This document shows positions 35,506-45,038 of a DNA stretch of 64,000 nt, in pieces; the stretch's first letter is position 1, and every line of letters starts with the position of its first letter. The notes under the pieces were generated by a model. That model saw only the letters and a list, made by a program, of their open reading frames with translations, did no database searches and was not told the origin of the DNA. The translations under genes were made by a program, and so were the position numbers. The DNA is from an uncultured Ilumatobacter sp. (GTDB taxonomy: Bacteria; Actinomycetota; Acidimicrobiia; Acidimicrobiales; Ilumatobacteraceae). The stretch spans positions 1 through 64,000 of the forward strand of contig CAJQPY010000010.1 in assembly GCA_905480335.1 (NCBI GenBank), read 5' to 3'.

Positions 35506-36149
35506 CGGATGAGCGCGCCCCTTTGATTGCTGTTCTCGACTACGGGATAGGAAATCTGCACTCCGCACAGAAGGCACTCGAGAAGGGCGGCGCAGACGCG
35601 CGGCTGACGCGTGACACGGGACTGATAGCCGATGCGGCAGGTGTGGTCCTTCCGGGTGTCGGCGCGTTCGGCGCATGCATGGACGCGCTCAGGTCGGCAG
35701 GTCTTGAGGAACCGGCCTGCGATGCGGTTGCATCGGGTCGCCCGTTCCTCGGAATCTGCGTTGGGATGCAGATGCTGTTTACCGCTTCGCACGAGAACCC
35801 GGCCGTGGCCGGGCTCGACGTCATCCCTGGCATAGTCACGTGGATCCCACCCGGGCCGAAGATCCCGCAGATGCAGTGGAATCGTCTTGACATCATGATG
35901 CCTGACGACCCGATGTTGAAGGGTCTCGGGGACGACGCGTGGCTCTATTTTGTTCACTCGCTCCACGGTGTTCCCAACGATCCTTCGGTGGTTGCCGCGA
36001 CTATTGAGTACGGCACCACGCTGAACGCCGCCTTCCGTCTTGACAACGTGTTCGCCGCTCAATTCCACCCTGAGAAGTCGAGTCGGCCGGGGCTCGCAAT
36101 CCTCGCCAATTTCGTCCAGAACTGCACCGGAGCAAGAGAGTCTCGATGA
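35502..36149 (+). CDS. hisH: imidazole glycerol phosphate synthase, glutaminase subunit
   Basis: A 215-residue class I glutamine amidotransferase that supplies ammonia to HisF. The nucleophile Cys is in FLGICVGMQMLF and the catalytic His/Glu are in FAAQFHPEKSS near the C-terminus. The opening IAVLDYGIGNLHSAQKALE is typical of HisH. It overlaps hisB and hisA by four bases each, consistent with coupled translation. Confidence 0.94.
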   Translation: MTDERAPLIAVLDYGIGNLHSAQKALEKGGADARLTRDTGLIADAAGVVLPGVGAFGACMDALRSAGLEEPACDAVASGRPFLGICVGMQMLFTASHENPAVAGLDVIPGIVTWIPPGPKIPQMQWNRLDIMMPDDPMLKGLGDDAWLYFVHSLHGVPNDPSVVAATIEYGTTLNAAFRLDNVFAAQFHPEKSSRPGLAILANFVQNCTGARESR

Positions 36150-36859
36150 TTGAGCTGTATCCGGCGATCGACCTCCGAGGTGGCCACGTGGTCCGGTTGC
36201 GTCAGGGTGACTACGCCGATGAGACCGTCTACGGTGACGATCCGGTTGCTGTTGCACGGGGTTTTACTGAGGCGGGTGCCACGTGGATCCACATCGTCGA
36301 CCTGGATGCCGCAAAGTCCGGCGACCCCGTTAACCGACCGATCATCCAGTCTGTGGCCCAGGCAGTCCGCTCGACCGCGAAGGTCCAGACCGGGGGCGGG
36401 GTCCGTTCGCTTGATGACGCCCGGCAGCTTGCCGATGCCGGAGTGGCTCGCGTTGTTATGGGTTCGGCGGCGGTCGCCGACCCTGCCCTCGTTGTTGCGG
36501 CGTCCGTGGTCGTCCCTGTCGCAGTCGGCCTTGATCACCGCAACGGTGAGGTGTCGGTGCACGGGTGGACGCAGGTCAGCGGACTTCAGCTTGATGACGC
36601 CTACGGACTGTTTCCGACGGCGGCGGTCTTCGTGATCACCGACATCGGTCGTGATGGCATGCTTGAAGGTCCTGATGTCGAGGGGCTGACGCGTTCGGCT
36701 GAGCTTGCAGGCGCACCGGTCATCGCCAGCGGGGGAGTTGCAGATCTTGCCGACATCGAACAACTTGCTGTGATTGATGGTCTTGGGGGCGTTATCACCG
36801 GCAAGGCGCTTTACGAAGGCCGGTTCACTGTCGCTGAAGCGTTGGGCGTGTTGTCATGA
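36146..36859 (+). CDS. hisA: phosphoribosylformimino-AICAR-P isomerase
   Basis: A 237-residue (beta-alpha)8 barrel. The first catalytic Asp is in YPAIDLRGG, the second in TDIGRDGM. Phosphate-binding loops are VQTGGGVRS and [10 protein letters not shown] see the GGGVRS form rather than the SGGIRDD seen in the bifunctional PriA of many actinobacteria, so a pure HisA role is favoured; trpF was not found in the window. It overlaps hisF by four bases. Confidence 0.9.
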   Translation: MIELYPAIDLRGGHVVRLRQGDYADETVYGDDPVAVARGFTEAGATWIHIVDLDAAKSGDPVNRPIIQSVAQAVRSTAKVQTGGGVRSLDDARQLADAGVARVVMGSAAVADPALVVAASVVVPVAVGLDHRNGEVSVHGWTQVSGLQLDDAYGLFPTAAVFVITDIGRDGMLEGPDVEGLTRSAELAGAPVIASGGVADLADIEQLAVIDGLGGVITGKALYEGRFTVAEALGVLS

Positions 36860-37626
36860 AGACGGCTCGCGTAATCCCGTGTCTCGACGTGACTGCGGGT
36901 CGCGTCGTAAAGGGCACCAACTTCGTCGACCTGCGCGATGCGGGCGACCCTGTCGAGTTGGCCGCACGGTACGACCTGGAGGGCGCGGACGAGCTCGTCT
37001 TCCTCGATATCACAGCGTCGAGTGACAACCGTCAGACCACCGTCGAAATGGTCCGATCCGTTGCCGAGCAGGTGTACATCCCGTTCACGGTGGGCGGTGG
37101 AATCCGGACGCTCGAGGATGCCCGTACCATGTTGCAAGCGGGTGCCGACAAGGTCAGCGTCAACACCGCCGCGGTCGAGCGACCGCAGTTAATCTCAGAG
37201 ATCTCCGCAGTGTTCGGCAATCAGTGTGTGGTTTGCGCCGTCGACGCCAAGCGGCGGACCGACAACCTCGAAGACGGGTGGGAGGTGTACCTGCACGGTG
37301 GTCGCACGCCGACCGGCATCGACGTAGTCGAGTGGGCTACGCGAGCGGTGGAGTCGGGGGCGGGGGAGTTGCTGCTGACGTCGATGGACCGCGATGGGAC
37401 GCGAGAAGGCTTCGACATCGAACTGACCCAAACAATTGCTAACGCGGTCAACGTGCCGGTTATTGCAAGCGGCGGCGTCGGCACCCTCAACCATCTGGCA
37501 GATGGAGTGCAGCGTGGAGGTGCCGATGCCGTCCTGGCGGCGTCAATCTTCCATTTCGGCGAGTTCACCGTTGCCGAAGCGAAGACAGTGATGGCCGACG
37601 CTGGAATCGCAGTTCGCCCTGCCTGA
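36856..37626 (+). CDS. hisF: imidazole glycerol phosphate synthase, cyclase subunit
   Basis: A 256-residue barrel protein that closes the imidazole ring and releases AICAR. The catalytic Asp residues are in [17 protein letters not shown] and [15 protein letters not shown]; the C-terminal [16 protein letters not shown] is also typical. With HisH it forms a heterodimer. It is the last of the five coupled his genes, and no clear terminator follows. Confidence 0.95.
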   Translation: MKTARVIPCLDVTAGRVVKGTNFVDLRDAGDPVELAARYDLEGADELVFLDITASSDNRQTTVEMVRSVAEQVYIPFTVGGGIRTLEDARTMLQAGADKVSVNTAAVERPQLISEISAVFGNQCVVCAVDAKRRTDNLEDGWEVYLHGGRTPTGIDVVEWATRAVESGAGELLLTSMDRDGTREGFDIELTQTIANAVNVPVIASGGVGTLNHLADGVQRGGADAVLAASIFHFGEFTVAEAKTVMADAGIAVRPA

Positions 37627-37684
37627 CGCCGAGGGGAGGCCAAAGATGCGGCGCGCGCTTTCGGGTGGTGTGGGCTGTGTGGTT

Positions 37685-37690
37685 TACGGT
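37685..37690 (+). promoter_or_regulatory. -10 box of the enoyl-CoA hydratase gene
   Basis: TACGGT, seven bases before the ATG at 37698. Confidence 0.45.
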
Positions 37691-37697
37691 ACGAGAA

Positions 37698-38414
37698 ATG
37701 ATGAATGAATCGGTTTTGACAGAGCGACGCGACAACGGTGTGCTCGTATGCCACATTGATGACGGCAAGGCCAACGCCCTGTCGAGTGAAATCATCGCAG
37801 GTGTTCTGGCAGCGATCGACGAAGCCGAGTCCGACGACACGATCAGTGCACTGGTGATCCACGGTCGCGAAGGCAAATTCAGTGCCGGATTTGACCTCAC
37901 GGTCATGCGGTCAGGTGATGTGGCGACGATGTCAAAACTAGTGTCGGACGGCGGTGAACTCGTCCGACGTCTCTACGGATCGAGCGTACCTGTCGTGGCG
38001 GCATGCACCGGGCACGCCCTGGCCGCTGGTGCGCTCGTTCTGCTCGGCTGTGATGTGCGCGTCGGTGCTGACATCGACTGCAAAATCGGCCTGAACGAGG
38101 TTGCCATTGGCATGGTGCTACCCGACTGGGCCTTTACAATCGCCGTTGCTCGACTGAGCAACCGCCATCTGCAGCGCTCGGTCGCTACGGCACGGATCAC
38201 CGACGCAGCTTCCGCCGTTGATGTCGGTTACCTGGATGAAGTAGTCGCCGCAGGGGACGTGCTCGACACCGCTGTGGCGCGTGCCGCCGATTTCGCGGCG
38301 CTTCATCCCGGCGCCTACAGCGGAACCGTTCAGAAGCTCCGTGGCGACGTGATCTCCGCAATGGCCGACGAGATCGCCGCCGACCGGGCGGCGGGCGCGA
38401 TCCCGACGGCCTGA
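37698..38414 (+). CDS. enoyl-CoA hydratase/isomerase family protein
   Basis: A 238-residue crotonase-fold protein. The oxyanion-hole segments are [18 protein letters not shown] and [21 protein letters not shown]. The Glu residues of true hydratases are not clearly present at both positions, so the reaction (hydratase, isomerase or other crotonase activity on an acyl-CoA) is open. ATG 37698 is preceded by a -10 box. It stands apart from the his operon. Confidence 0.82.
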   Translation: MMNESVLTERRDNGVLVCHIDDGKANALSSEIIAGVLAAIDEAESDDTISALVIHGREGKFSAGFDLTVMRSGDVATMSKLVSDGGELVRRLYGSSVPVVAACTGHALAAGALVLLGCDVRVGADIDCKIGLNEVAIGMVLPDWAFTIAVARLSNRHLQRSVATARITDAASAVDVGYLDEVVAAGDVLDTAVARAADFAALHPGAYSGTVQKLRGDVISAMADEIAADRAAGAIPTA

Positions 38415-38445
38415 TCCCGACGGTCCCACGCCGCCCCGGGTTGGC

Positions 38446-38451
38446 TACCGT
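38446..38451 (+). promoter_or_regulatory. -10 box of the aldo/keto reductase gene
   Basis: TACCGT, seven bases before the ATG at 38459. Confidence 0.45.
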
Positions 38452-38458
38452 CGACGCC

Positions 38459-39451
38459 ATGGCTCAACCAACCGTCAATGCGAACATGGAATACCGCCGC
38501 CTCGGCAACAGCGGCCTGCGGGTCAGCGTGCTGAGTTTTGGCAGCTGGGTAACGTTCGACACCCAAATCGACAACAACGCTGCAATCGAGTGCATCGCCG
38601 CCGCTGGAGATGCGGGCTGCAACTTCTTTGACAATGCCGAGGCGTACGCCGGCGGGAAGAGCGAAGAGATCATGGGGCACGCGCTGCGCGAGCTCAGCTG
38701 GCCTCGCTGGTCATACGTGCTGACCACGAAGATCTACTGGGGAATCCACGGTGAGGTTCCCAACATGCGCAACACCCTTAACCGCAAATATCTAATGCAT
38801 GCGATCGACGGGTCGCTCGAGCGGTTTCAGCATGACTTCGTCGACGTGTTGTACTGCCACCGTTCGGATCCGAACACACCGATCGAAGAGACGGTGCGGG
38901 CGATGAGCGACATCATCGACGCAGGCAAGGCGCTCTACTGGGGGACCAGCGAATGGTCGGCCGATGAGATCCGGGCGGCGATCGAGATTGCTGACCGTCG
39001 CAACCTCCATGCGCCAATCACCGAACAGAGCCAGTACAACTTGCTTGAGCGCAAGAGGGTTGAGCGCGAGTACGGTCGCCTAACCGTCGATTATGGCTAC
39101 GGCAACACCATCTGGAGCCCACTCGCTTCTGGCCTGCTGACCGGCAAGTACAAGGACGGGATCCCCGAAGATTCGCGAGGAGCGCTTTCCGGTTACGAGT
39201 GGCTTCAGGACCGGCTATCCGATCGCGATGCGATCGCACGCGTCGAAAGGCTCCGACCGATCGCCGAGCGACTCGACTGTTCGATGGCACAATTGGCTCT
39301 TGCTTGGGCGACTAAGCACGAGATGGTCTCGTCGGTGATCACCGGAGCATCCAAGGTCTCCCAGGTGGTCCAGAATTTTGAGACCGTCGATGTGATCCCG
39401 CGCATCACGGCCGAGGTTAAAGAGGAGATCGAGGCGGCCATCGGTCGCTGA
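38459..39451 (+). CDS. aldo/keto reductase, potassium-channel beta-subunit type
   Basis: A 330-residue NADPH-dependent TIM-barrel oxidoreductase. The family motifs are [33 protein letters not shown] with the catalytic Tyr, and the TSEWSADEI and [15 protein letters not shown] segments characteristic of the Kv-beta/YghZ subgroup. The physiological carbonyl substrate is unknown. The 3' end overlaps the convergent hydrolase gene by 35 bases. Confidence 0.85.
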   Translation: MAQPTVNANMEYRRLGNSGLRVSVLSFGSWVTFDTQIDNNAAIECIAAAGDAGCNFFDNAEAYAGGKSEEIMGHALRELSWPRWSYVLTTKIYWGIHGEVPNMRNTLNRKYLMHAIDGSLERFQHDFVDVLYCHRSDPNTPIEETVRAMSDIIDAGKALYWGTSEWSADEIRAAIEIADRRNLHAPITEQSQYNLLERKRVEREYGRLTVDYGYGNTIWSPLASGLLTGKYKDGIPEDSRGALSGYEWLQDRLSDRDAIARVERLRPIAERLDCSMAQLALAWATKHEMVSSVITGASKVSQVVQNFETVDVIPRITAEVKEEIEAAIGR

Positions 39452-40037
39452 GCCACGCTGTCACTCTCGTCGCAACGGCACCGGATCGGCCGGCGAAGAA
39501 GTGGTCGGACACGTCGATTACTGCGAATTCTGCATCGCTCCAGGATTCGACGATCGGTCGCACCACATTAGGTGGTGCAAACTGATCGAAAGTCGGCGTG
39601 AGGACGAGCATCGGAACGGCAACTTGCGGCTCGATGTTGATGTGCCCGAGCGGCGGCGCGATCAGAACTTTGGCGGCCAGATCAGCGCAATCGAGCGCAA
39701 GCACTATCAAAGCGCCAAATGAATAGCCGCAAGCGATCCGGGGAACGCCTGGCACCAGCCGTTCGATCTCCGCAAGCGCAGCCAGCGCATCAAGCCGTTC
39801 TCCGGCGCCGTCGTCGAAGTCGGCGCGGAAGTCGAATCTGAGTGCAGCGACACCAACAGTCGGCAGTTTCCGATACAGGGCGTCGACAACGGGATCGAAG
39901 CGAGTACCGCCGTACTGTGGATGCGGGTGGCATACGATCGCTGCGGCGTGGCATTCGGTCGGAACAGTGAGATCGCCGACGATCGAAACACCATCGGCGG
40001 CAGCGAACCGCAGCACACTTTCGTCGCGAGCGCTCAT
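39417..40037 (-). CDS. alpha/beta hydrolase
   Basis: A 206-residue serine hydrolase of the dienelactone-hydrolase/YqiA-like type. The oxyanion segment is [13 protein letters not shown], the nucleophile elbow GYSFGA, the Asp lies in [13 protein letters not shown] and the His in [10 protein letters not shown]. Substrate unknown. The start at 40037 is set by a -10 box eight bases upstream that overlaps the groES promoter on the other strand. Confidence 0.8.
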   Translation of the reverse strand: MSARDESVLRFAAADGVSIVGDLTVPTECHAAAIVCHPHPQYGGTRFDPVVDALYRKLPTVGVAALRFDFRADFDDGAGERLDALAALAEIERLVPGVPRIACGYSFGALIVLALDCADLAAKVLIAPPLGHINIEPQVAVPMLVLTPTFDQFAPPNVVRPIVESWSDAEFAVIDVSDHFFAGRSGAVATRVTAWLSDRWPPRSPL

Positions 40038-40045
40038 GGCAACCG

Positions 40046-40055
40046 ACGGTACCCT
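40046..40055. promoter_or_regulatory. overlapping divergent -10 boxes of the hydrolase and groES genes
   Basis: ACGGTACCCT reads TACCGT on the minus strand (40046-40051), eight bases before the hydrolase ATG, and TACCCT on the plus strand (40050-40055), eight bases before the groES ATG. The two promoters share bases, so they should compete. Confidence 0.5.
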
Positions 40056-40063
40056 GCGCAGCA

Positions 40064-40387
40064 ATGTCAGATCTCGACGACAAGCTCCCGATCAAGATGC
40101 TCAACGATCGTGTGCTGGTGAGCACCTCGGACGATGGAGAACGCAAATCATCCGGCGGAATTCTGATCCCGGCGACTGCCGAGATGGCGAAACGTCTGGT
40201 GTGGGCCACCGTGGTGGCCCAGGGTCAAAACGTGCGCTCGTGCGAAGTCGGTGACAAGGTCCTGTTCAGTCCCGACGACCGCTACGAGGTTGAGGTCCAA
40301 GGCGACGATTACATCATGCTGCGCGAGCGCGAACTTCATGCGGTGGCAGCGGAGCGTATCGAAGCGTCCACCGGCCTGTATCTCTGA
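40064..40387 (+). CDS. groES: GroES-type co-chaperonin
   Basis: A 107-residue Cpn10 protein. IKMLNDRVLVSTSDDGERKSSGGILIPATAE is the N-terminal strand and mobile loop, and the body follows as VGDKVLFSPDDRYEVEVQGDDYIMLRERELHAV. It is longer than the usual 97-100 residues, with a C-terminal tail AAERIEASTGLYL. No groEL is adjacent. This form of the protein may be a secondary GroES. Confidence 0.85.
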   Translation: MSDLDDKLPIKMLNDRVLVSTSDDGERKSSGGILIPATAEMAKRLVWATVVAQGQNVRSCEVGDKVLFSPDDRYEVEVQGDDYIMLRERELHAVAAERIEASTGLYL

Positions 40388-40395
40388 CCTCGCCG

Positions 40396-40431
40396 AACTG
40401 CCGTGTGGCACTTCGGCAGTTAGCGCCGAAG
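40396..40431 (+). promoter_or_regulatory. two mutually exclusive hairpins between groES and hisI
   Basis: Hairpin A pairs AACTGCC (40396-40402) with GGCAGTT (40415-40421). Hairpin B pairs CTTCGGC (40411-40417) with GCCGAAG (40425-40431). They share bases 40415-40417 and cannot form together. No T-tract follows. The arrangement could be a leftover terminator or a simple attenuator. Confidence 0.35.
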
Positions 40432-40474
40432 AAAGCGCAACATAAAGCGTGAGCGCGGTCGGGACGACGGTTCG

Positions 40475-40480
40475 TAGGAT
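40475..40480 (+). promoter_or_regulatory. -10 box of hisI
   Basis: TAGGAT, six bases before the ATG at 40487, so hisI-trpE has its own promoter. Confidence 0.5.
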
Positions 40481-40486
40481 GACCGG

Positions 40487-40840
40487 ATGACTGAGGGGAT
40501 CACAATCGAAGCGACCAGCGAGCAGTTAGCCGGACTCAAATACAACGGCGACGGTCTGATTACCGCCATAGCGCAAGACGTTGAGGACGGTGAGATTTTG
40601 ATGCTTGCATGGATGAACGCCGAGTCGCTGAAGATGACGCTCAAGGAGGGTCGAATGGTCTACTGGTCACGCAGTCGTCAGGAGCTGTGGCGAAAGGGCG
40701 ACACGAGCGGTGATTGTCAGTTTGTCCGCGAGGCGTATTTTGACTGCGATGCCGACGCGCTGCTGTTCAAAGTCGAACAGAAAGGTGCGGGTGCCTGCCA
40801 CACAGGCGCGCGTAGCTGCTTCTTTCAGCCGTTCGGATGA
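40487..40840 (+). CDS. hisI: phosphoribosyl-AMP cyclohydrolase
   Basis: A 117-residue single-domain HisI that opens the purine ring of PR-AMP in histidine synthesis. The catalytic zinc/magnesium ligands are in DCDADALLF and the CHTGARSCFF end; RMVYWSRSRQELWRKGDTSGDCQFV is the substrate-binding core. It has no fused HisE pyrophosphohydrolase. Its stop overlaps the trpE start by four bases, so histidine and tryptophan genes are co-expressed here. Confidence 0.95.
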   Translation: MTEGITIEATSEQLAGLKYNGDGLITAIAQDVEDGEILMLAWMNAESLKMTLKEGRMVYWSRSRQELWRKGDTSGDCQFVREAYFDCDADALLFKVEQKGAGACHTGARSCFFQPFG

Positions 40841-42363
40841 GATTTCGCCCCTCCCGTGAGGAGTTCCACCAACACGCCGCAGAGCACAACGTGGTTCCGG
40901 TCTGGACGGAGCTACTGGCTGACCTCGAGACCCCAGTTGCGGCCTACAGCAAGTTGGTCGGCGACGGACCCGGTTTCCTGCTCGAATCGGTCGAGGGCGC
41001 CGAGCGGTGGGCACGGTTTTCCTTCGTCGGTCGCAATCCATCGGCCACCCTGGTGCTCCGGGGCAATCACGTCGAACTCGATGGTCCGCTTCCGGAAGGG
41101 ATCCCGACCGATCAGGGGATCCTCGCAGCGATGGAGGCCCTGCTGGGGCAGTACACCAGCCCGGTCTTTGACGACCTGCCACCTCTCCACGGCGGCATGA
41201 TGGGCTTTCTTGGCTACGACGTGATCCGTGAAGTTGAGCACCTCCCTGACACACCAGTCGACGACCGGGACTACCCCGACGCTGTGATGTCGGTGATCGG
41301 TTCCCTCGCTGCGTTCGACCATTGGCGCCAGCGTGTGTACCTGATCGAGAGCGTGCGCACCCTCGGGATGGATGCCGCCGATCTCGATGGTGCCTACGAC
41401 GCAGCTGTCAGTCGAGTCGAGCGGGCTGTCAGCGACCTTGCGCAGCCCCTCGCGTACACCCCGGTCGAACCGCCCACCTCCGACGACAACCTGCCGACGC
41501 TCGGATCCACGATGGGTGACGGCGCATATCAACGTGCAGTAAACGTCGCAAAGGATCATGTGGTCGCCGGCGACGTTTTTCAGGTTGTGCTCGCCCAACG
41601 CTACGACCTTGAACTGGACGCAGACCCGTTCGACGTTTACCGCGTGCTGCGCCAAGTAAATCCTTCGCCGTACATGTACTTCGTCAGGCATCCAGAGTTG
41701 ACGATTGTTGGCTCATCGCCCGAACCGATGGTGCAGTTGCTCGACCGTAAGGTCATCTCCCGCCCGATCGCAGGTACTCGACGGCGGGGACGAACCGACG
41801 AACACGATCGGCGCATGGCGGCGGAACTCATCGAACATCCGAAGGAACGGGCCGAACACGTGATGCTCGTTGATCTGGCACGCAATGATGTCGGCCGCGT
41901 CGCAAAATTCGGCACGGTTACCGTTGACGAACTGATGACCCTTGAGCGGTACAGCCACGTGATGCATCTAACGTCTCAGGTGTCGGGTGATCTGGTCGAC
42001 GGCCTGGGACCAATCGATGTTCTCCGGGCCACCCTCCCGGCAGGAACGGTCAGTGGAGCACCCAAGGTTCGCGCTATGGAAATAATTGACTCGCTGGAGC
42101 CGGTCAAGCGCGGACCATACGCGGGTGTCGTCGGCTACGTCGACTGGTCGGGCAATCTCGACACGGCGATTGCGATCCGGACGATGTTCATCACCGGTGA
42201 CGGCACGACCGCAAGTCTCCAGGCGGGCGCCGGGATCGTCGCTGATTCCGAACCCGACGACGAGGACCTTGAGTGTCGGAACAAGGCGGCGGCTCTGCTG
42301 GCAGCGATTCCCGCGGCCCGGCGGATGACCGCAGCCCGGCGAGACTCCGGAACGCCTGCCTAA
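40837..42363 (+). CDS. trpE: anthranilate synthase component I
   Basis: A 508-residue chorismate-utilising enzyme. The N-terminal feedback-inhibition region includes [18 protein letters not shown], and the catalytic C-terminal half has [29 protein letters not shown] and the terminal [14 protein letters not shown] motif. It needs a TrpG glutaminase subunit, which is not in the window. It is coupled to hisI, and its end overlaps the convergent membrane-protein gene by four bases. Confidence 0.94.
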   Translation: MRFRPSREEFHQHAAEHNVVPVWTELLADLETPVAAYSKLVGDGPGFLLESVEGAERWARFSFVGRNPSATLVLRGNHVELDGPLPEGIPTDQGILAAMEALLGQYTSPVFDDLPPLHGGMMGFLGYDVIREVEHLPDTPVDDRDYPDAVMSVIGSLAAFDHWRQRVYLIESVRTLGMDAADLDGAYDAAVSRVERAVSDLAQPLAYTPVEPPTSDDNLPTLGSTMGDGAYQRAVNVAKDHVVAGDVFQVVLAQRYDLELDADPFDVYRVLRQVNPSPYMYFVRHPELTIVGSSPEPMVQLLDRKVISRPIAGTRRRGRTDEHDRRMAAELIEHPKERAEHVMLVDLARNDVGRVAKFGTVTVDELMTLERYSHVMHLTSQVSGDLVDGLGPIDVLRATLPAGTVSGAPKVRAMEIIDSLEPVKRGPYAGVVGYVDWSGNLDTAIAIRTMFITGDGTTASLQAGAGIVADSEPDDEDLECRNKAAALLAAIPAARRMTAARRDSGTPA

Positions 42364-42962
42364 AACAGCAACACCAACACAAAAATCGGTGACACCAGCG
42401 CAAAGGCGAATCCGGTGACGACTGCCAGTGCCATTAACCCTGGGAACGTTGTCAGGGAACGAAGTGCCATGGACAGTTCGGGTAGGTTCAATTCTTGCTG
42501 GTCGACACCGTCGCGCATCGAAGAGAACTGGCGTGAGACGGCAACGATGCTTTCATCGGCGGACACCTCGGTGGCCTCGACGGCATCGATAACGGTTCTC
42601 TCGGCGTCGCCGTCAGCCCCGATGAATCGTCGTAGTTCACCGGTGAGCTTGTCGCTTTTCCGGCGAACCTTCAAGAGGCGCCATATTGCGAGCAGTGCCG
42701 AACCGATTCCGGCAGCGATGCCGATCGTACCGAGCAGTAGCCATGCGGAACGGGCTCCATCGTCGAGCGCAGCGAGGCCGAGCAAGAAGCTTCCGACACT
42801 GGTGACGAACACAAAAATCAGAACGCCCCCGGCGAGCGCATTGGCGCGTCGAAGCAGCCCGAGCAGACCGTCAACCGCTCGATCGGTGAGCTGATCGAGC
42901 GGTTGACGGTTGTCGTCGGGACCGTTGATCGAGTCGGGGGAAATGGCATCGTCGTCGTTCAT
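42360..42962 (-). CDS. hypothetical membrane protein
   Basis: A 200-residue protein with two hydrophobic pairs (about 43-66 and 73-93) and a further stretch near the C-terminus ([28 protein letters not shown]). A soluble region in the middle (about 98-170) is acidic. No family recognised. It is divergent from ygfZ across 33 bases. Confidence 0.62.
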   Translation of the reverse strand: MNDDDAISPDSINGPDDNRQPLDQLTDRAVDGLLGLLRRANALAGGVLIFVFVTSVGSFLLGLAALDDGARSAWLLLGTIGIAAGIGSALLAIWRLLKVRRKSDKLTGELRRFIGADGDAERTVIDAVEATEVSADESIVAVSRQFSSMRDGVDQQELNLPELSMALRSLTTFPGLMALAVVTGFAFALVSPIFVLVLLF

Positions 42963-42995
42963 GTCGTTCGCAGTGTGCCACGGCAGACTGGCGGT

Positions 42996-43688
42996 GTGAA
43001 CACCGACAACGCCGTGACCGAGACCGCCGCCTTCATCGACGACCGCGCTCGCGATGTGATCACCGTGTCAGGCGCCGACGCCCAGACCTACCTTCAGTCG
43101 CAGATCGCACAGGAGGTTCGCGATCTCGCAGTGGGAACTGCGCGATGGACGCTAGTGCTCGATCCAACCGGAAAAATCGACGCGTTGGCCCGGCTCCGGC
43201 GGACATCCAACGACGAGTTCGTGCTCGACACCGATGCCGGTTTCGGTGCGGCACTGCTGGCTCGGATCAACCGATTCAAGATCCGCGTCGAGGCCGAGAC
43301 GAGCCTCGCTGAGGCCGTCGCTGAGGCGCCGTCTGCCGAACACGAACGTCGCCGGATCGGTGCCGGCTGGCCTCGCATGGGCTCGGAGATCGAGCCCGGG
43401 TCGACGATTCCGGCCACGACGGGTGTGGTCGTGCTCACGGTGAACTTTGAGAAGGGGTGCTACCCCGGTCAGGAGTTAGTCGAGCGGATGGACTCGCGCG
43501 GCGCCGATGCCCCCCGCTCGTTGCGCGTGATCGAGGTCAACGACTGTGCAGCGGTCGGTGATTCTCTACACGGCGCCGACGGCAGCAACGTCGGAACGGT
43601 GACCAGCGTCGCCGACGATGATGGCGTTGCTCTTGCATACATCAAGCGTGGTGTCGACCTCGGCCGCACCCCAGCTCACTTCGCCTGA
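42996..43688 (+). CDS. ygfZ: folate-binding protein YgfZ-type
   Basis: A 230-residue protein of the YgfZ/GcvT-like family that assists maintenance of certain iron-sulfur clusters with tetrahydrofolate. The signature KGCYPGQELVERM contains the conserved Cys. The GTG start at 42996 gives the expected length; a longer frame from 42903 runs antisense to the divergent gene. It is shorter than GcvT and lacks its C-terminal domain. Confidence 0.85.
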   Translation: MNTDNAVTETAAFIDDRARDVITVSGADAQTYLQSQIAQEVRDLAVGTARWTLVLDPTGKIDALARLRRTSNDEFVLDTDAGFGAALLARINRFKIRVEAETSLAEAVAEAPSAEHERRRIGAGWPRMGSEIEPGSTIPATTGVVVLTVNFEKGCYPGQELVERMDSRGADAPRSLRVIEVNDCAAVGDSLHGADGSNVGTVTSVADDDGVALAYIKRGVDLGRTPAHFA

Positions 43689-43837
43689 CTTTTGATCAAA
43701 AATCGTCCGGCCGACGCCATTCGCTGTAATCCGGGTTCACGGACATTCCGGCAATCACGATGCTGGATATGACGAGGTGTCGGGTATCGACCAGCGTGCG
43801 CTGCGAGGTCGTTGGGAAAGTTTCAAGTCTGGAGCGG
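43689..43837. other. short gap with a 12-bp palindrome
   Basis: About 150 bases between convergent ygfZ and the M50 protease gene. TTTTGATCAAAA at 43690-43701 is a perfect palindrome one base after the ygfZ stop; no hairpin with a loop and T-tract was found. Confidence 0.4.
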
Positions 43838-44959
43838 TCAGGTAACAGGTGTCAGGGACCGGCGGATTGCAACCACTGAAGGGTGCGATCGGACGTTGGA
43901 GAGTTCGGGTGCTCGGTCGATCGTCGTGGCGAGTCCAGCCGCCGAGGTGCCGACGTCAGCGCCTGTCTGCAGCCAGCCGATTGCGGTGGCCTGATCACCG
44001 AGAGCAGCTGCCGCCCGCGCAACGATCGCTGCGCTCAGCGTATTCGGGGTGCGATCGAATGATCCGGCGGCGTAGTGCGCGGCGTCGTCGTAACGCCTCG
44101 TGGTCAGCAGCAGGTGAGCAAGTACGTACTCGTTGCCCGGGTCGCCGTAGGGGAGCGGATTGGGGAGTAAGTCAATGAGAGCCGCTGCTTCGGTTGCGGT
44201 GAGCGTGAGGTCGGGAACGCCCGCTGCCGGTTGCGGATGGCTCAGCGCTGCCAACAGCATACGGCGGGCCCTCGCTTGCTTGTCGGCCTTGAGCGCAGTG
44301 ACTGCGTCGTCCCAGACCGAGCGCGGTGCTTTCTGGGGTTTTCCTGCGTTAAGCATCTGCAGCTGGGTGACGAGCAGGAACCCAATGAACAGAACGAAGC
44401 CGCGATACCCGGTTCCAACCATCACCACGGCACCGGTGAGGGTCGCAGCGATCGAAAAGTAAAGCATGTATCGCCTGGCTCGTCCCGGAACAAGTCGATC
44501 GAGTCCGTACATGACGATGTTGCCGCCGTCGAGGGGAAGCACAGGGATGAGGTTCATCGCGCCGATCGCCGGCCCAGCCCACCAGATCGCCGCCGCAGCA
44601 GGTGAACTCGGTGACGATGACGGCTCGATGGGGTTTACGCCCATTGCAATTAGCACTGCAACGCTGGTCCCGATGTGGACGAAAGGGCCAGCAAATGAGA
44701 TCCACGCCTGTTCCGCCCGGGTGAGTTCGCGGGTCGGCGTGTACGACGCGTAGCCGGCCAGAAACCCGAGTGAAATCTCCGCGTGTGCGCCGGTCCGTCG
44801 AGCAGCGACCGCGTGTCCGAGTTCGTGGATCAGGGTGAGCACGGCTAGCGATCCTGCGAGCCAAAAACCAAACGGGCTCCGATACAGGAACACGATCAGC
44901 GCCATGAACATAACGAAACCCGACTGGACCCTCACGTCGAAGCCAAGCAATCGGAACAT
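43838..44959 (-). CDS. M50 site-2-protease-family membrane peptidase
   Basis: A 373-residue membrane metalloprotease. The zinc-binding HELGH is at about 45-49 in LIHELGHAVAARRTG, and the third ligand Asp is in MNLIPVLPLDGGN. Hydrophobic helices lie at about 13-50, 85-105, 122-145 and 175-200. A soluble C-terminal part (from about 215) looks helical, like a TPR-type region. It probably cleaves membrane-anchored regulators, such as anti-sigma factors, but no such substrate is next to it. The -10 box fixes the start. Confidence 0.82.
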   Translation of the reverse strand: MFRLLGFDVRVQSGFVMFMALIVFLYRSPFGFWLAGSLAVLTLIHELGHAVAARRTGAHAEISLGFLAGYASYTPTRELTRAEQAWISFAGPFVHIGTSVAVLIAMGVNPIEPSSSPSSPAAAAIWWAGPAIGAMNLIPVLPLDGGNIVMYGLDRLVPGRARRYMLYFSIAATLTGAVVMVGTGYRGFVLFIGFLLVTQLQMLNAGKPQKAPRSVWDDAVTALKADKQARARRMLLAALSHPQPAAGVPDLTLTATEAAALIDLLPNPLPYGDPGNEYVLAHLLLTTRRYDDAAHYAAGSFDRTPNTLSAAIVARAAAALGDQATAIGWLQTGADVGTSAAGLATTIDRAPELSNVRSHPSVVAIRRSLTPVT

Positions 44960-44965
44960 CCCGCC

Positions 44966-44971
44966 AGGCTA
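44966..44971 (-). promoter_or_regulatory. -10 box of the M50 protease gene
   Basis: TAGCCT on the minus strand, six bases before the ATG at 44959. Confidence 0.5.
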
Positions 44972-45038
44972 GGAGGGTCGAGAAGCCGTCCGCATTCAAG
45001 TCACGGGCATTGACAGGGGCTCTATGCTGCCCTGCGGT

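Noticed and set aside
35019-36257. 412-residue open frame on the minus strand across hisB-hisH
   Set aside because: It is antisense to two confident his genes with strong motifs. Its translation is rich in Arg, Ser and His and shows no family pattern, as expected for antisense frames in high-GC DNA.
36146-36859. HisA as bifunctional PriA (HisA plus TrpF)
   Set aside because: The barrel loops read GGGVRS and TDIGRDGM as in ordinary HisA, not the SGGIRDD form typical of PriA. This is a judgement by eye and not a proof.
43690-43701. TTTTGATCAAAA palindrome after ygfZ as a terminator or operator
   Set aside because: It has no loop to form a hairpin and lies between convergent genes rather than at a promoter. 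A 12-bp A/T-ended palindrome can occur by chance.
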